Assembly: GCA_937877455.1 (NCBI GenBank)
Contig: CALFIU010000189.1
Location: 37,242 to 101,241, forward strand
Length of the DNA stretch: 64,000 nt
Reading direction: 5' to 3'
DNA from: an uncultured Bacteroidales bacterium
GTDB lineage: Bacteria; Bacteroidota; Bacteroidia; Bacteroidales; UBA3824
The notes below the pieces were generated by a model. It did no database searches and was not told the DNA's origin. It saw nothing but the letters and a program-made list of their open reading frames with translations. Of the stretch, positions 10,101 through 17,575 are shown piece by piece. Every line of letters begins with the position of its first letter. The first letter of the stretch is position 1. A program made the translations under genes and the position numbers.

Positions 10101-10245
10101 CACCTTGCACACCATGATTTGTTGTAAAGACAGTTGTATGCCCCAATTCAACGGCTCTTTTGCAATAATCTTCTTCTTTGACTACTACATCAAGACTCCA
10201 CGGATTCCCTTTATGGTCATGTTTGTGATAGTTATTATATCTCAT
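7123..10245 (-). CDS. dnaE: DNA polymerase III alpha subunit (DnaE type)
   Basis: A 1040-residue C-family replicative polymerase. The N-terminal PHP domain begins YHKHDHKGN and continues TTNHGVQGD. The palm carries LPDIDLN, which provides two catalytic aspartates, preceded by GRGSAPSFYI. A PHP-thumb and finger region with GCASLLDDFI and ASHSLSYAYDSLYGAYLKSHYP follows. The C-terminus (GYVDIIDDRYSGMACVVSLD) looks like an OB-type domain. It is slightly shorter than bacterial DnaE and adjoins the RecB-like nuclease gene with no gap. Confidence 0.94.
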   Translation of the reverse strand: MRYNNYHKHDHKGNPWSLDVVVKEEDYCKRAVELGHTTVFTTNHGVQGDIFTWLDCSKRYGLKMIYGTEAYYVHDRIAKIQTGEDKDGNPVYGRDRSNRHIIIIALNNDGVMQLNDIMSEAHDTGFYYRPRIDDELLFSLNPNNFIVTSACVAGIWQDRELLLALNRHFGKHFFLEMQAHNTDFQKQVNTAMYEFSKASGIAMIHANDSHYILPDDAKYRDIFLKGKDRKYPEEDGMILDYPDDKTIINRYVKQGIFNRKQAEELLYNTLVFDDCSEITIINDDIKLPSVSQNPIKDLKDIINNKWLEERRNIPKHEWGKYLDAIRYEVDIVEKTNMANYFLIDYNVVKDGQEKYGGKLTNTGRGSAPSFYITKMLGLTDIDRVDAPITLFPTRFMSVERILGTRSLPDIDLNTADRTPFIKATEDLLGAENCAWMIAWKPLQDSSAFRVYCKGIGKNISEYDDVAKDLDSYRDNPKWKKLIEESQRFVGVVESISESPCSMLLYNKPIRKELGLIHTKEKICCLLDGYNCDKYKYLKNDYLSVTVWAIIKDTCELAGIPIPTIREIDKLLDDKTFDIYANGLTCTINQADSDFATGLVKKYKPQSVSEMSAFVAIIRPGCASLLDDFIDRKPYTTGIEELDNILVEGKHRMIYQELIMKYLIWLGIEETGSYDIIKKIAKKKFKEKELADLKDRLLHGWMKRVGTEDGFIETWTVVEQAARYSFNASHSLSYAYDSLYGAYLKSHYPLEYYTTVLNYYADDNERTLKLTNELKFFKIALKPIKFRHSSAKYSISKETNEIFKGISSIKYMNTQVADEMYELRNNKYNSFIDLLYDLTNKTTLNSRQLKILIELDFFNEFGDANYLMKLYEYFDYFNGRLQIKKDILEREGFNMDLIRSCAEKESLKMFTKLNSRKLLQLVANEIHCPKRTLKDKVQAQIDHLGYVDIIDDRYSGMACVVSLDTKYAPKLKMYSLKHGNTLDCKIDRKTFNKNKLKEGDIVMISGCRNKPKMKRNEDGEFVPVEGTSELWITSYKRINNI

Positions 10246-11046
10246 TTACTCATCCTGATTTGCGTATTCGCATGACGAACGGAAATCGCACAACTGCGTG
10301 CAATAAAAGAATTCTAAGTTCGCGTCAAAAGTTTCATCATTTTCAATCTTTTTTATTTCGTCAGAAAACCATTTTAATGCTTCATCATAATCTCTTTTCA
10401 CAAAAGGTATTCTTGCTATCTTCTGATCCTTAAAGTGATTCCATATTATCCATTTAGGATACACGCCATATTCATCAAAAACAGCTTTACAATATAGATA
10501 CATCTGTTTTTTGTACTTTGAAAAATCTTCTTCCGATTTCTTTAAAACAGATTTGCCATCTTTTTTAAAAGGGTATCCAGAGCTTTTATGGTCTATTACC
10601 GATATCTCATTGGTTTCTTTATTTCTTATAAGAAGGTCTATGTAGCCAATAAATCTATATCCGTTCAAATCGATATCAAGTTCTTTTTCAACGCCAAGTA
10701 TTTCATAGTGATTAAGCCAGTCAAAATCAACTGATGCGAAGTAATCAGCACAAGCCTCATACGCTTTGTCCATAGCACTTTGCCTTGTCGTATAAAATAC
10801 ATTGTCATCAAAATGATCTACATAATATTGTGACGCATCTTCCACTTTTAACTCGCCGTTAAAAATCATTTCTAATATCGAATGAACATAACTCCCGACT
10901 TCGGCATAATAGTTTCCTTCGGCTAAATATTGTGTATCATCATCTATTATGTATTTAAGATAAAAACTATATGGACAATGGTTATAACAAGTTATTCTTG
11001 AATATGACCACTTCATTTTGTCTATCTTGTCTTTATACTCGTTCAT
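10246..11046 (-). CDS. RecB/Cas4-like PD-(D/E)XK nuclease
   Basis: A 266-residue nuclease. A conserved YS.I..Y..CPYSFYLKY start is followed by GYIDLLI and VIDHKSSG (the D-x-K catalytic pair, about 137-155) and a KYKKQMYLYCKAV helix. Cysteines near the start (CYNHC) and end (CTQLCDFRSSC) match the iron-sulfur arrangement of this family. The likely role is DNA end processing in replication or recombination. It overlaps the primase by 1 bp. Confidence 0.85.
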   Translation of the reverse strand: MNEYKDKIDKMKWSYSRITCYNHCPYSFYLKYIIDDDTQYLAEGNYYAEVGSYVHSILEMIFNGELKVEDASQYYVDHFDDNVFYTTRQSAMDKAYEACADYFASVDFDWLNHYEILGVEKELDIDLNGYRFIGYIDLLIRNKETNEISVIDHKSSGYPFKKDGKSVLKKSEEDFSKYKKQMYLYCKAVFDEYGVYPKWIIWNHFKDQKIARIPFVKRDYDEALKWFSDEIKKIENDETFDANLEFFYCTQLCDFRSSCEYANQDE

Positions 11047-12047
11047 TACGTTACCTTTGTTTTATTAAAATATAGTTGCTCCCATATTTCTCTTGATAAA
11101 TCTACGGGTGCATTTTTAGCATCCTTGCCTCCAAGTAATCCTTTCCTATCGTATATGACATATACATTTGTTATTCTTTTTAAAACATCTATAGTCTTTT
11201 TGATATCTTTGTCTGAATAGCTTATGTCTGAATCGAACGCAAAGACAATATTTACGCGCAATCTAACAAGGAGTTTTAATTGTTCATCAGTAATCGTATG
11301 CTTTTCTGCCGATGCACTATTTTTATATCCCCAACCATAAGCCTTCATTACAGATTTTACGGATTCAAATATAATCATTTCATTCTGATCTTTGATGAAC
11401 GGCAACGTTACATTTAACCCCTGAAAATAATCCATCGTTCCTATAGGATAATAGTTGATGTACTTAGGTATTCTCAATTCTTTAAAATTTTTATATCTCG
11501 TTCTTCCTTTAATATTGATTAAGTTCCCATCTATATCATAAACAGGATATACAATCCTATTGTCGCGATCATTTATTCTTACATCGAACAAATCCATAAC
11601 TTCCTGAAGTATCCCCTCATCTATCCATTCTGGAATATCTTCGTAACTATATTTATTCAATTCATTACTATTCAATATCTCATGGACTACTTGTTCTTTT
11701 TCGCGCATTAGATTTTTTGTTTTTTTTAGAAACGTTATTGTTTGCGATTTGCACATTTTAGACAAATCCATATTGCCAAGCTTCGCAGCTTTATCAACTG
11801 CATCATCAAATCGCAAATGTTCATAGTCCATCAAGTAACCAATAATGCCACCTGATCTACCACATGAAAAACAATAATAAGAATTCTTACTTGGTGTAAT
11901 CGAAAAAGAGGGAGTATTATCTATGTGTAGTGGACAATGCCCAAAGTAATCTCTCCCCTTCTTTTCCATCTCTATAGATTGGCTAACATACTCTAATAAA
12001 TCAACGCTTGCATTTATTTCCTGAAGCATTTCATCATCGTATGTCAT
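11046..12047 (-). CDS. dnaG: DNA primase (DnaG type)
   Basis: Synthesises RNA primers. The N-terminal CHC2 zinc finger is visible as CPLH...CFSCG (about residues 38-62). The Toprim region has IIFESVKSVMKAYGWG (catalytic Glu), then FAFDSDISYSDKD (DxD) and GKDAKN. At 333 residues it is much shorter than bacterial DnaG because the C-terminal helicase-binding domain is absent. The helicase dnaB precedes it in the operon. Confidence 0.93.
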   Translation of the reverse strand: MTYDDEMLQEINASVDLLEYVSQSIEMEKKGRDYFGHCPLHIDNTPSFSITPSKNSYYCFSCGRSGGIIGYLMDYEHLRFDDAVDKAAKLGNMDLSKMCKSQTITFLKKTKNLMREKEQVVHEILNSNELNKYSYEDIPEWIDEGILQEVMDLFDVRINDRDNRIVYPVYDIDGNLINIKGRTRYKNFKELRIPKYINYYPIGTMDYFQGLNVTLPFIKDQNEMIIFESVKSVMKAYGWGYKNSASAEKHTITDEQLKLLVRLRVNIVFAFDSDISYSDKDIKKTIDVLKRITNVYVIYDRKGLLGGKDAKNAPVDLSREIWEQLYFNKTKVT

Positions 12048-12059
12048 GCCTAATCCTCC

Positions 12060-13406
12060 TTAAAAGTTATTTTGTTTACTATGTTGTTTCACTTCTGAAA
12101 TTGTCATTTTATCACCATCGAAATACAAGTCGATATAATCATCCTCGTCATCTTCACGCATCTGCTTGCCAAGACGATTAACATATATCTTTGCATATGC
12201 ATTTCCACATTCAGCGCCATCTTTAACCATCTGCTCCTGTGTTTTCTGCCCATATTTAATACCAACAGAGAGATAACGATTGATCTTTATACTGTCGGCT
12301 ACTTCACCTTGTCTGTTTAACTGGCAAGCTGCAAGTACAGCAAGGTTTAATTCTCCTGCGATCTTGTTTTTCAGAAAGTCACACTTCGCGCCAAGTACAT
12401 TGTAGTTAGTGCCTGTTTCTGACTCATTGCTTTTCAGATAGTCAAACACAAGAAATCTGATTCCAATTTTGTTAATCCATAACTTGCAAGTAGTATATAA
12501 TTCATTATCGGATATTTCTGGTTTATAGATATGTTTAAACTTTTGCTTCTTTATCCAAGCGATACTGTCTTTAATACGCTGTTCTTCTTCAGCATTGTAT
12601 CTACCGTTCTTCACTTTTTCTATATCTACGGCTGATAAATGTGCAAGAAGTCTTTCGACATATAACCTTGTCTGCATTTCAGTATCAACAACCAAAACAG
12701 GAACACCATTCTTTAACTTATGTACAACTTCATTCATAAGTATGATTGATTTTCCCTCTTTGTATTTGGCTTGAACAACTACCAATTCGCCTGTTTCATA
12801 TGTAAAATGCTTATTAAAACTCTTGAATTTTGATGGGATGCCGTACATTCCATCTGATGTTCTTCTACTTTCTATTTCGTGCCAGATATCATCTATCTCA
12901 TCGCCAAGCAGTTTCACATCAGAACCGCAAATAAATTCTGCCGTAACATCATCTAATTCGCCATAAACATCGCCACTCAAATCATCAAGCGTAAGATTTT
13001 TATCAAAACATTTGCCAGATAGACCAACGAGCTTTTTATAGAGATCTCTTTTAAATGCAAGCTCCGTCACATTTTTTGCAAGCATCAAATATTCTTCTAA
13101 TGTATGCCGTGCAAGTTCTTTGTATAATTCAACAAACTCTTGAACAGATGGAAGGTTATATTTTTCAATTGTATGCTTCACCCCTGTATTGCTGTTGAGT
13201 TTATTTGATAAATTCAACGCATCAATATTATTGATACCTTCTTCTATCAATTCTTGAATAGCCCAATAAACGCATCCGTTTTCAACGTTATAGAAATGTC
13301 CAGCCTTTAAGAAAGTATCAGAGTGAAGTATATATTCTGGATGAAATATCAATGTGCCGATAACGCCACTCTCAGATTGGATATCTGATAATTCTGATAT
13401 ATCCAT
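12060..13406 (-). CDS. dnaB: replicative DNA helicase (DnaB type)
   Basis: A 448-residue hexameric 5'-3' helicase. The N-terminal domain (SESGVIGTLIFHPEYI) is followed by the RecA-like domain. Walker A reads QAKYKEGKSII at about residue 213, with Ala where the first Gly usually stands. LVVDTEMQT, FLVFDYLKSNES (Walker B) and LAACQLNRQGEVADS follow. It adjoins dnaG, as in many phages. Confidence 0.93.
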   Translation of the reverse strand: MDISELSDIQSESGVIGTLIFHPEYILHSDTFLKAGHFYNVENGCVYWAIQELIEEGINNIDALNLSNKLNSNTGVKHTIEKYNLPSVQEFVELYKELARHTLEEYLMLAKNVTELAFKRDLYKKLVGLSGKCFDKNLTLDDLSGDVYGELDDVTAEFICGSDVKLLGDEIDDIWHEIESRRTSDGMYGIPSKFKSFNKHFTYETGELVVVQAKYKEGKSIILMNEVVHKLKNGVPVLVVDTEMQTRLYVERLLAHLSAVDIEKVKNGRYNAEEEQRIKDSIAWIKKQKFKHIYKPEISDNELYTTCKLWINKIGIRFLVFDYLKSNESETGTNYNVLGAKCDFLKNKIAGELNLAVLAACQLNRQGEVADSIKINRYLSVGIKYGQKTQEQMVKDGAECGNAYAKIYVNRLGKQMREDDEDDYIDLYFDGDKMTISEVKQHSKQNNF

Positions 13407-13889
13407 TTACTTTCCCCCGAAAATATCTCCAAATTTCTTTTTACTGTCAGTTTCGTTATAAGTGAACGAAGGTTCATTGTCTGATTTGGTTTCTATCTTT
13501 GTTTTACTTTCATTAAACGCTTTAAGTTTTTTCTCAAAATCCCATTCTTTTTTAAGTTGTTTGTCTTTTGCAACATATACAAGTCCGGGTGGATGATTAA
13601 GAAATTTTGCTTTCTTTTTAAGCGCCCATAACAAGTAGTCACAATCAACAGACTCTTTATAAATCAAGCGATCAACAATCCTTACAAGCTGATTGAAGAT
13701 AACATCTTCATCAATATACTTATACCAATAGTCAATTATCTCTGCTCTTGTATCCTTCTCGTGTTTGCAGTCTGCATGATAATATCTACCGTTTTCTTCT
13801 GCGTATTTATCAGTCTCTATAGAGATAATTTTGTCATCATGTTTACAATGGCTATATTGACATTTTCTAAAATCAGCTTTTTTTGCCAT
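13407..13889 (-). CDS. hypothetical replication-module protein with zinc-binding N-terminus
   Basis: 160 residues. The N-terminus has CQYSHCKHDDK and, 25 residues later, YYHADCKHEK, a likely Cys/His zinc site at residues 10-45. A helical middle and a disordered polar tail ending KKKFGDIFGGK follow. It lies directly before dnaB and overlaps the HD gene, so a helicase-loader or replication-accessory role is possible but unproven. Confidence 0.65.
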   Translation of the reverse strand: MAKKADFRKCQYSHCKHDDKIISIETDKYAEENGRYYHADCKHEKDTRAEIIDYWYKYIDEDVIFNQLVRIVDRLIYKESVDCDYLLWALKKKAKFLNHPPGLVYVAKDKQLKKEWDFEKKLKAFNESKTKIETKSDNEPSFTYNETDSKKKFGDIFGGK

Positions 13890-14526
13890 TTTCCACCTCT
13901 AAAATATGTGTTGCCTCCATGTCTGCCTGATGAAGTGCAAGAGCCAATGGATACTTTTCATAAGCCTGTCCAAGCTCTGTCCACTGCGAACTATCGCAAT
14001 AAGCTCCCATATGATAGGTAATTGCCGTGATCTCTTCCATTGACAGTTTCATGTACTGAAGAATAAAGACAACGCTTTTACTTCCATGACCAAGAGGATA
14101 TTTGTTATCCACCGTATAGCATGGTACAGTTTCCCAAATATAATCGCCTTTTGCATCGTGCTTTACTTCACGAGCGTTCGAAGAAGCAACCTTATTAGCA
14201 TCATATGTCTTTTGGTTTTTGTAATCGGTCACGTAATAATATGTTTTGCAAAGATCATGCAGAAGTGAAACAATCAGAACCGTATCTCTGGAAACATCTT
14301 TGAGAACATCTTTCCAAATAGGTGCATCAAGCTTTGCATTGAGGCATTCATATACATGTAAGCTATGTTTTAATAATCCACCTTCTTCAGAAAGATGAAA
14401 TCTTGTACTTGCTGGTGCAGTATAGAAATCTGACTTGCGGATAAAGCCGAGAAGGTTTTCTACGCCTTCTCGCTTTACCTCACTCAGCAGCTCTTCAAAT
14501 TTAACAATGTTTGAATTTTCTGCCAT
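13873..14526 (-). CDS. HD-domain phosphohydrolase
   Basis: A 217-residue protein with the HD metal motif spread as KHSLHVY (about 55), SLLHDLCK (about 90), GHGSKSV and LALHQADMEA. The HD at the second position and the later H and D form the expected metal site. Members act on nucleotides or nucleic acids. The substrate here is unknown. It is the last gene downstream of the inverted repeat at 14572-14615. Confidence 0.85.
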   Translation of the reverse strand: MAENSNIVKFEELLSEVKREGVENLLGFIRKSDFYTAPASTRFHLSEEGGLLKHSLHVYECLNAKLDAPIWKDVLKDVSRDTVLIVSLLHDLCKTYYYVTDYKNQKTYDANKVASSNAREVKHDAKGDYIWETVPCYTVDNKYPLGHGSKSVVFILQYMKLSMEEITAITYHMGAYCDSSQWTELGQAYEKYPLALALHQADMEATHILEVENGKKS

Positions 14527-14571
14527 GTGATAATCCTTTCAATAAAATGTCGGTTTTATTAGTTACTTTAT

Positions 14572-14615
14572 ACAATATATAGTGTTCATTATAAATTCAA
14601 CATACTATATATTGT
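14572..14615. repeat. 12-bp perfect inverted repeat between ssb and HD gene
   Basis: ACAATATATAGT (14572-14583) and its exact complement ACTATATATTGT (14604-14615) flank a 20-bp spacer. There is no T-run, so an operator is as likely as an RNA hairpin. Confidence 0.7.
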
Positions 14616-14621
14616 GTACGT

Positions 14622-15038
14622 TTAGTTAAATGGTAACTCGTCATCAACGCCATCAGGGATATTCATAAATTCATCCGAGCCGCTGTTTGTATTAGCGGAA
14701 TTGACGTTATTTCCTTTGTTATTTGTGTTTCCGTCCTGAATTTCAAGTCCGAAAATCGTATAATGAGGCGTGTATGACACTTTGCCATCTGGAGCAGTAT
14801 AAACATTTGTTACTTCGCAAGATGAAATTTTAATCGACAGACCTTTCTTTTCATCAATCTGTACACTCTGAAGTGCCGTGTGCGCCTGTCCGACCAGTCT
14901 TACAAAACCATCCTGAAAATCTGTATTGTATGTACCTGTGTTTTTGTCTTTACGACTGATTGAAACTCTGGCTGTAGAATAATTTCCTTTTTCTTCTACT
15001 GCCCATACTCTTGCATATGCGTCCTGTCTAAAACCCAT
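14622..15038 (-). CDS. ssb: single-stranded DNA-binding protein
   Basis: 138 residues: an OB-fold-like N-terminal domain of about 95 residues, a flexible Asn/Gly/Ser linker (NTNNKGNNVNSANTNSGS), and an acidic tip ending DDELPFN. That tip matches the SSB C-terminal peptide that recruits replication and repair partners. It lies between the annealing protein and the HD gene. Confidence 0.88.
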   Translation of the reverse strand: MGFRQDAYARVWAVEEKGNYSTARVSISRKDKNTGTYNTDFQDGFVRLVGQAHTALQSVQIDEKKGLSIKISSCEVTNVYTAPDGKVSYTPHYTIFGLEIQDGNTNNKGNNVNSANTNSGSDEFMNIPDGVDDELPFN

Positions 15039-15058
15039 ACTTTTCTTTTCCTTTCTTT

Positions 15059-15073
15059 TTATCTTGTATTATT
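15059..15073 (-). promoter_or_regulatory. 15-bp intergenic element, leader copy
   Basis: AATAATACAAGATAA on the minus strand starts at the stop codon of the annealing-protein gene and precedes the ssb ribosome binding site. No -35/-10 pair is attached. Confidence 0.6.
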
Positions 15074-15702
15074 TATTTGCGAACTGTCATAAGCTGTTTC
15101 TTTAATTCCGACAAAACTTCGATGTCCTCAATAAGTCTCGGATCTCCGTTTGCGTTTTCATCCGCAGCTTTGCAGATTTCACCAACTTTTTCTTTTGCCT
15201 TTTCAGAAAGATTGCATTTCTTTTTAATCAATTCCATACACTCATTCTGAAGTTTAACTACGTTTGCAAGTTCATCAGGTAATTCTTCTCCTTCATAAAT
15301 ATAGAGTCCGATTCCACTTGCGATTGCTAACGCCTTGCATAAACAACGCTTAATGCTTTTATTCGCATCAACAGATGTAATTTGATCTGCGCTGATTGAC
15401 TGGTTTTTGAAATTCATGATTGCAAGCATTTCTTTAGCCTCACAAATCTCACCATCATCAGCTTCAATCTTTACATTAACTTCAACCCACCCACTCTTTC
15501 CATCATCATGCCAAGGTCTTGTATTGCCTTTATCATCTACGATTTGTGGAATAACCTCAAATGTTGTTTTTGGATAAATGCCCTTCACAATCTGGATTGC
15601 AGAACTCCAAGGGAGATACTTTAATCCATTTTTTTCCTTAACTTTATCTGTAGTATTGATAGAGCTTAATGTTGCAAAAATTCCTTTCTTCTTCTCTGCC
15701 AT
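15073..15702 (-). CDS. DUF1071-type single-strand annealing protein (Sak-like)
   Basis: A 209-residue protein with hallmarks of the DUF1071/Rad52-superfamily annealing proteins: GLKYLPWSSAIQIVKGIYP near the start, MLAIMNFKNQSISADQITSVDANKSIKRCLCKALAIASGIGLYIYEGEE in the core, and a helical charged tail. It likely anneals complementary single strands during phage recombination. Position next to ssb supports this. Confidence 0.85.
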   Translation of the reverse strand: MAEKKKGIFATLSSINTTDKVKEKNGLKYLPWSSAIQIVKGIYPKTTFEVIPQIVDDKGNTRPWHDDGKSGWVEVNVKIEADDGEICEAKEMLAIMNFKNQSISADQITSVDANKSIKRCLCKALAIASGIGLYIYEGEELPDELANVVKLQNECMELIKKKCNLSEKAKEKVGEICKAADENANGDPRLIEDIEVLSELKKQLMTVRK

Positions 15703-15720
15703 AATTCTCCTTTTGTAAAT

Positions 15721-16251
15721 TCAGACCGTATACCAGTCACGAGCCAGTAAATCAGTCTGACTTGCAAGCCACGGAATAACCGTACCATCAACAGTTTTCA
15801 TAGCAATATATGCACCATATGGAACTAACCCATCATCATTTGTACAATATTTTGCAGCCGCTTTTGTGCAAGGCGCGTAATTGCCTTTTGGAACAAAGTA
15901 AATAAACATGTTTTTCCCGTTCCATCCTTTACGCGCAACTCGTTTACCCCTCTGGATAAGCTGCAACGCCGCATCGAAACCAAATTCTAAAATCTTATCA
16001 GATGAAAATTCAGCGCCAACAATATAAATATCTTTGTTATTCTTATGTGCCAGATTTTCATCGTATGTCTTATCAACGTATTTAACTTTGGTATGACCGC
16101 GAGAATTAAAGATAATCTCAATGCTATCATCGGGCATATGAATATGTAAATTTACAGCAAGGTTTTCTGAATCCTTATATCTCTCGTACTGGTTCATAAA
16201 TTCATCTTTTGTCATGCGTGGAATTTCTGGAATATTAACTGTTTTCTCCAT
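15721..16251 (-). CDS. Tad2-like anti-Thoeris protein (DUF2829) with N-terminal extension
   Basis: The C-terminal 90 residues match DUF2829: FGFDAALQLIQRGKRVARKGW, then FIYFVPKG, YGAYIAMKTVDGTVIPWLASQTDLLARDW. DUF2829 proteins include Tad2, which sequesters the cyclic ADP-ribose signal of Thoeris defence. About 85 residues precede the domain and are unrecognised; their role is open. Assignment to anti-defence is by family. Confidence 0.8.
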   Translation of the reverse strand: MEKTVNIPEIPRMTKDEFMNQYERYKDSENLAVNLHIHMPDDSIEIIFNSRGHTKVKYVDKTYDENLAHKNNKDIYIVGAEFSSDKILEFGFDAALQLIQRGKRVARKGWNGKNMFIYFVPKGNYAPCTKAAAKYCTNDDGLVPYGAYIAMKTVDGTVIPWLASQTDLLARDWYTV

Positions 16252-16438
16252 TATGTAATCCTTTCTCGCAAAATTCTTTTATTTCATCTAATTTTTCTTT
16301 ATCTGTCTTTTCTTTGTTGCACATATCCAATACGACACTTAATGCCGATTTCATGCCAGTAACAATAGCATCGTTTCTAACTCTGGTCATTTCTGTTTTG
16401 ATTTGTTTCGTTAGTTTCTCTTCTTGCTCTTTGTTCAT
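16235..16438 (-). CDS. small helical hypothetical protein (67 aa)
   Basis: A charged, mostly helical protein (MNKEQEEKLTKQIKTEMTRVR). The start at 16438 has a good AAAGGA site. It overlaps the Tad2-like gene by 17 bp and the upstream 83-aa frame by 62 bp. Confidence 0.7.
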   Translation of the reverse strand: MNKEQEEKLTKQIKTEMTRVRNDAIVTGMKSALSVVLDMCNKEKTDKEKLDEIKEFCEKGLHNGENS

Positions 16439-16628
16439 TATCTTGTCCTTTCGGTTTTCTATCCTTACCAGTCTCGCAACGAAGAATACTTACATCAGTT
16501 TCATATGGCTGATAACCTACAAGAGGGCAATCTTCACATTGATGTGTTCTGCAAAGTTCATTCGCATATTGAAACCAATAGTTAATTCTCTCCATTTCTG
16601 GACTATTAACACCAAAATTTATTCTCAT
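16377..16628 (-). CDS. small Cys-containing hypothetical protein (83 aa)
   Basis: The first half looks real (ELCRTHQCEDCPLVGYQPY has a CxxxxCxxC arrangement). The last 25 residues are a charged Gln/Arg/Asn tail that lies out of frame over the next gene. The ribosome binding site is weak. A 62-bp overlap is unusual in this genome, so the true end or expression is uncertain. Confidence 0.5.
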   Translation of the reverse strand: MRINFGVNSPEMERINYWFQYANELCRTHQCEDCPLVGYQPYETDVSILRCETGKDRKPKGQDNEQRARRETNETNQNRNDQS

Positions 16629-16633
16629 ATCTT

Positions 16634-17575
16634 TTAATGCGCATATTCGTCTGCTTCATGCAAAGCAACAACTTCATTAAATACTTTATCGCCAAGCTGT
16701 ATCTTTAATCTCTTTTCGACACTCTTGCTCATCTTCCATTCACGATAAGGATGCATATGGAAATAAATCAAAGTCGCAACATGGATAATATCATCAACAT
16801 GATAATCCATATTGTAAAGATAAAAGATTGAGTCATAAGCTCCTACACAATGATGTTGATAGTAATGGCAATTTCCATCTCTTTCACCTTTAGAATTTAC
16901 AGCAGTCATTGTGAATATCTTTCCTTCATCGTGCAAAAGCGCCGCCAAATGAAGCAACTCATTTTTGGGATATTTCTCAAGGATATATTTTCCTGCTTTT
17001 CTACAATGCTCGCCAAGCGTTAAACTATGATGATGATTTCCCTGATCCATATAATCAATGCCTGTTGCGTGGTTATAAAGTGTTGCTAATGTATAATCGG
17101 CAAAATCTTCTCTCTGGCAACTAAACATGATATCTACATCATCCCATCCTTCAGTTTTGTGCGGAGGCTGAAAATTCATGTACATGCGCTTGATTACACT
17201 ATCAGGAACTTTTCTTTCCCTTTTCTGATTATTAAGCAAACACACATAGTATGGTGCTACAACTAAAACACACGATTTATGGCAAGGAATATTTTTAAGT
17301 TCCTGAAGAAACCCCATGCGCCTTTTTCTATTGAGATTTGTGGCATCGTAAATGACATCTTTACCATTCCTTAAATCTTCTTTGATGCGCCTATGTAATT
17401 CAGTGAAAAGCTGCGCGTTTGCTTCTTTTGAATTTTCATTTACATCACCAAACATTTCTTCACGAAGATCATCAGAAGAATGAAGCTGATAATATTTACT
17501 CAACGTTCTTGCATATGTAGACTTACCACTTCCGGGCAAACCTACAAGCATCATTAAAGTTGGTATATTGTTCAT
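16634..17575 (-). CDS. polynucleotide kinase-like P-loop / HD phosphohydrolase fusion
   Basis: 313 residues in two domains. Residues 1-150 are a T4-Pnk/AAA_33-like kinase: Walker A LVGLPGSGKSTYAR, SSDDLR, and YDATNLNRKRR (lid and substrate contacts). Residues 170-313 are an HD domain: HHHSLTLGEHCRKA, LAALLHDEGK, HHCVGAYDS, and a later His-containing helix. It overlaps the RNA ligase gene by 4 bp, which suggests end-healing of RNA (5' phosphorylation, possibly 2',3'-phosphate removal) before sealing. The HD substrate is inference. Confidence 0.85.
   Translation of the reverse strand: MNNIPTLMMLVGLPGSGKSTYARTLSKYYQLHSSDDLREEMFGDVNENSKEANAQLFTELHRRIKEDLRNGKDVIYDATNLNRKRRMGFLQELKNIPCHKSCVLVVAPYYVCLLNNQKRERKVPDSVIKRMYMNFQPPHKTEGWDDVDIMFSCQREDFADYTLATLYNHATGIDYMDQGNHHHSLTLGEHCRKAGKYILEKYPKNELLHLAALLHDEGKIFTMTAVNSKGERDGNCHYYQHHCVGAYDSIFYLYNMDYHVDDIIHVATLIYFHMHPYREWKMSKSVEKRLKIQLGDKVFNEVVALHEADEYAH

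Noticed and set aside
16426..16446. Copy of the 15-bp element
   Set aside because: Only the AAGATAATG part matches; it is explained by a ribosome binding site plus start codon.
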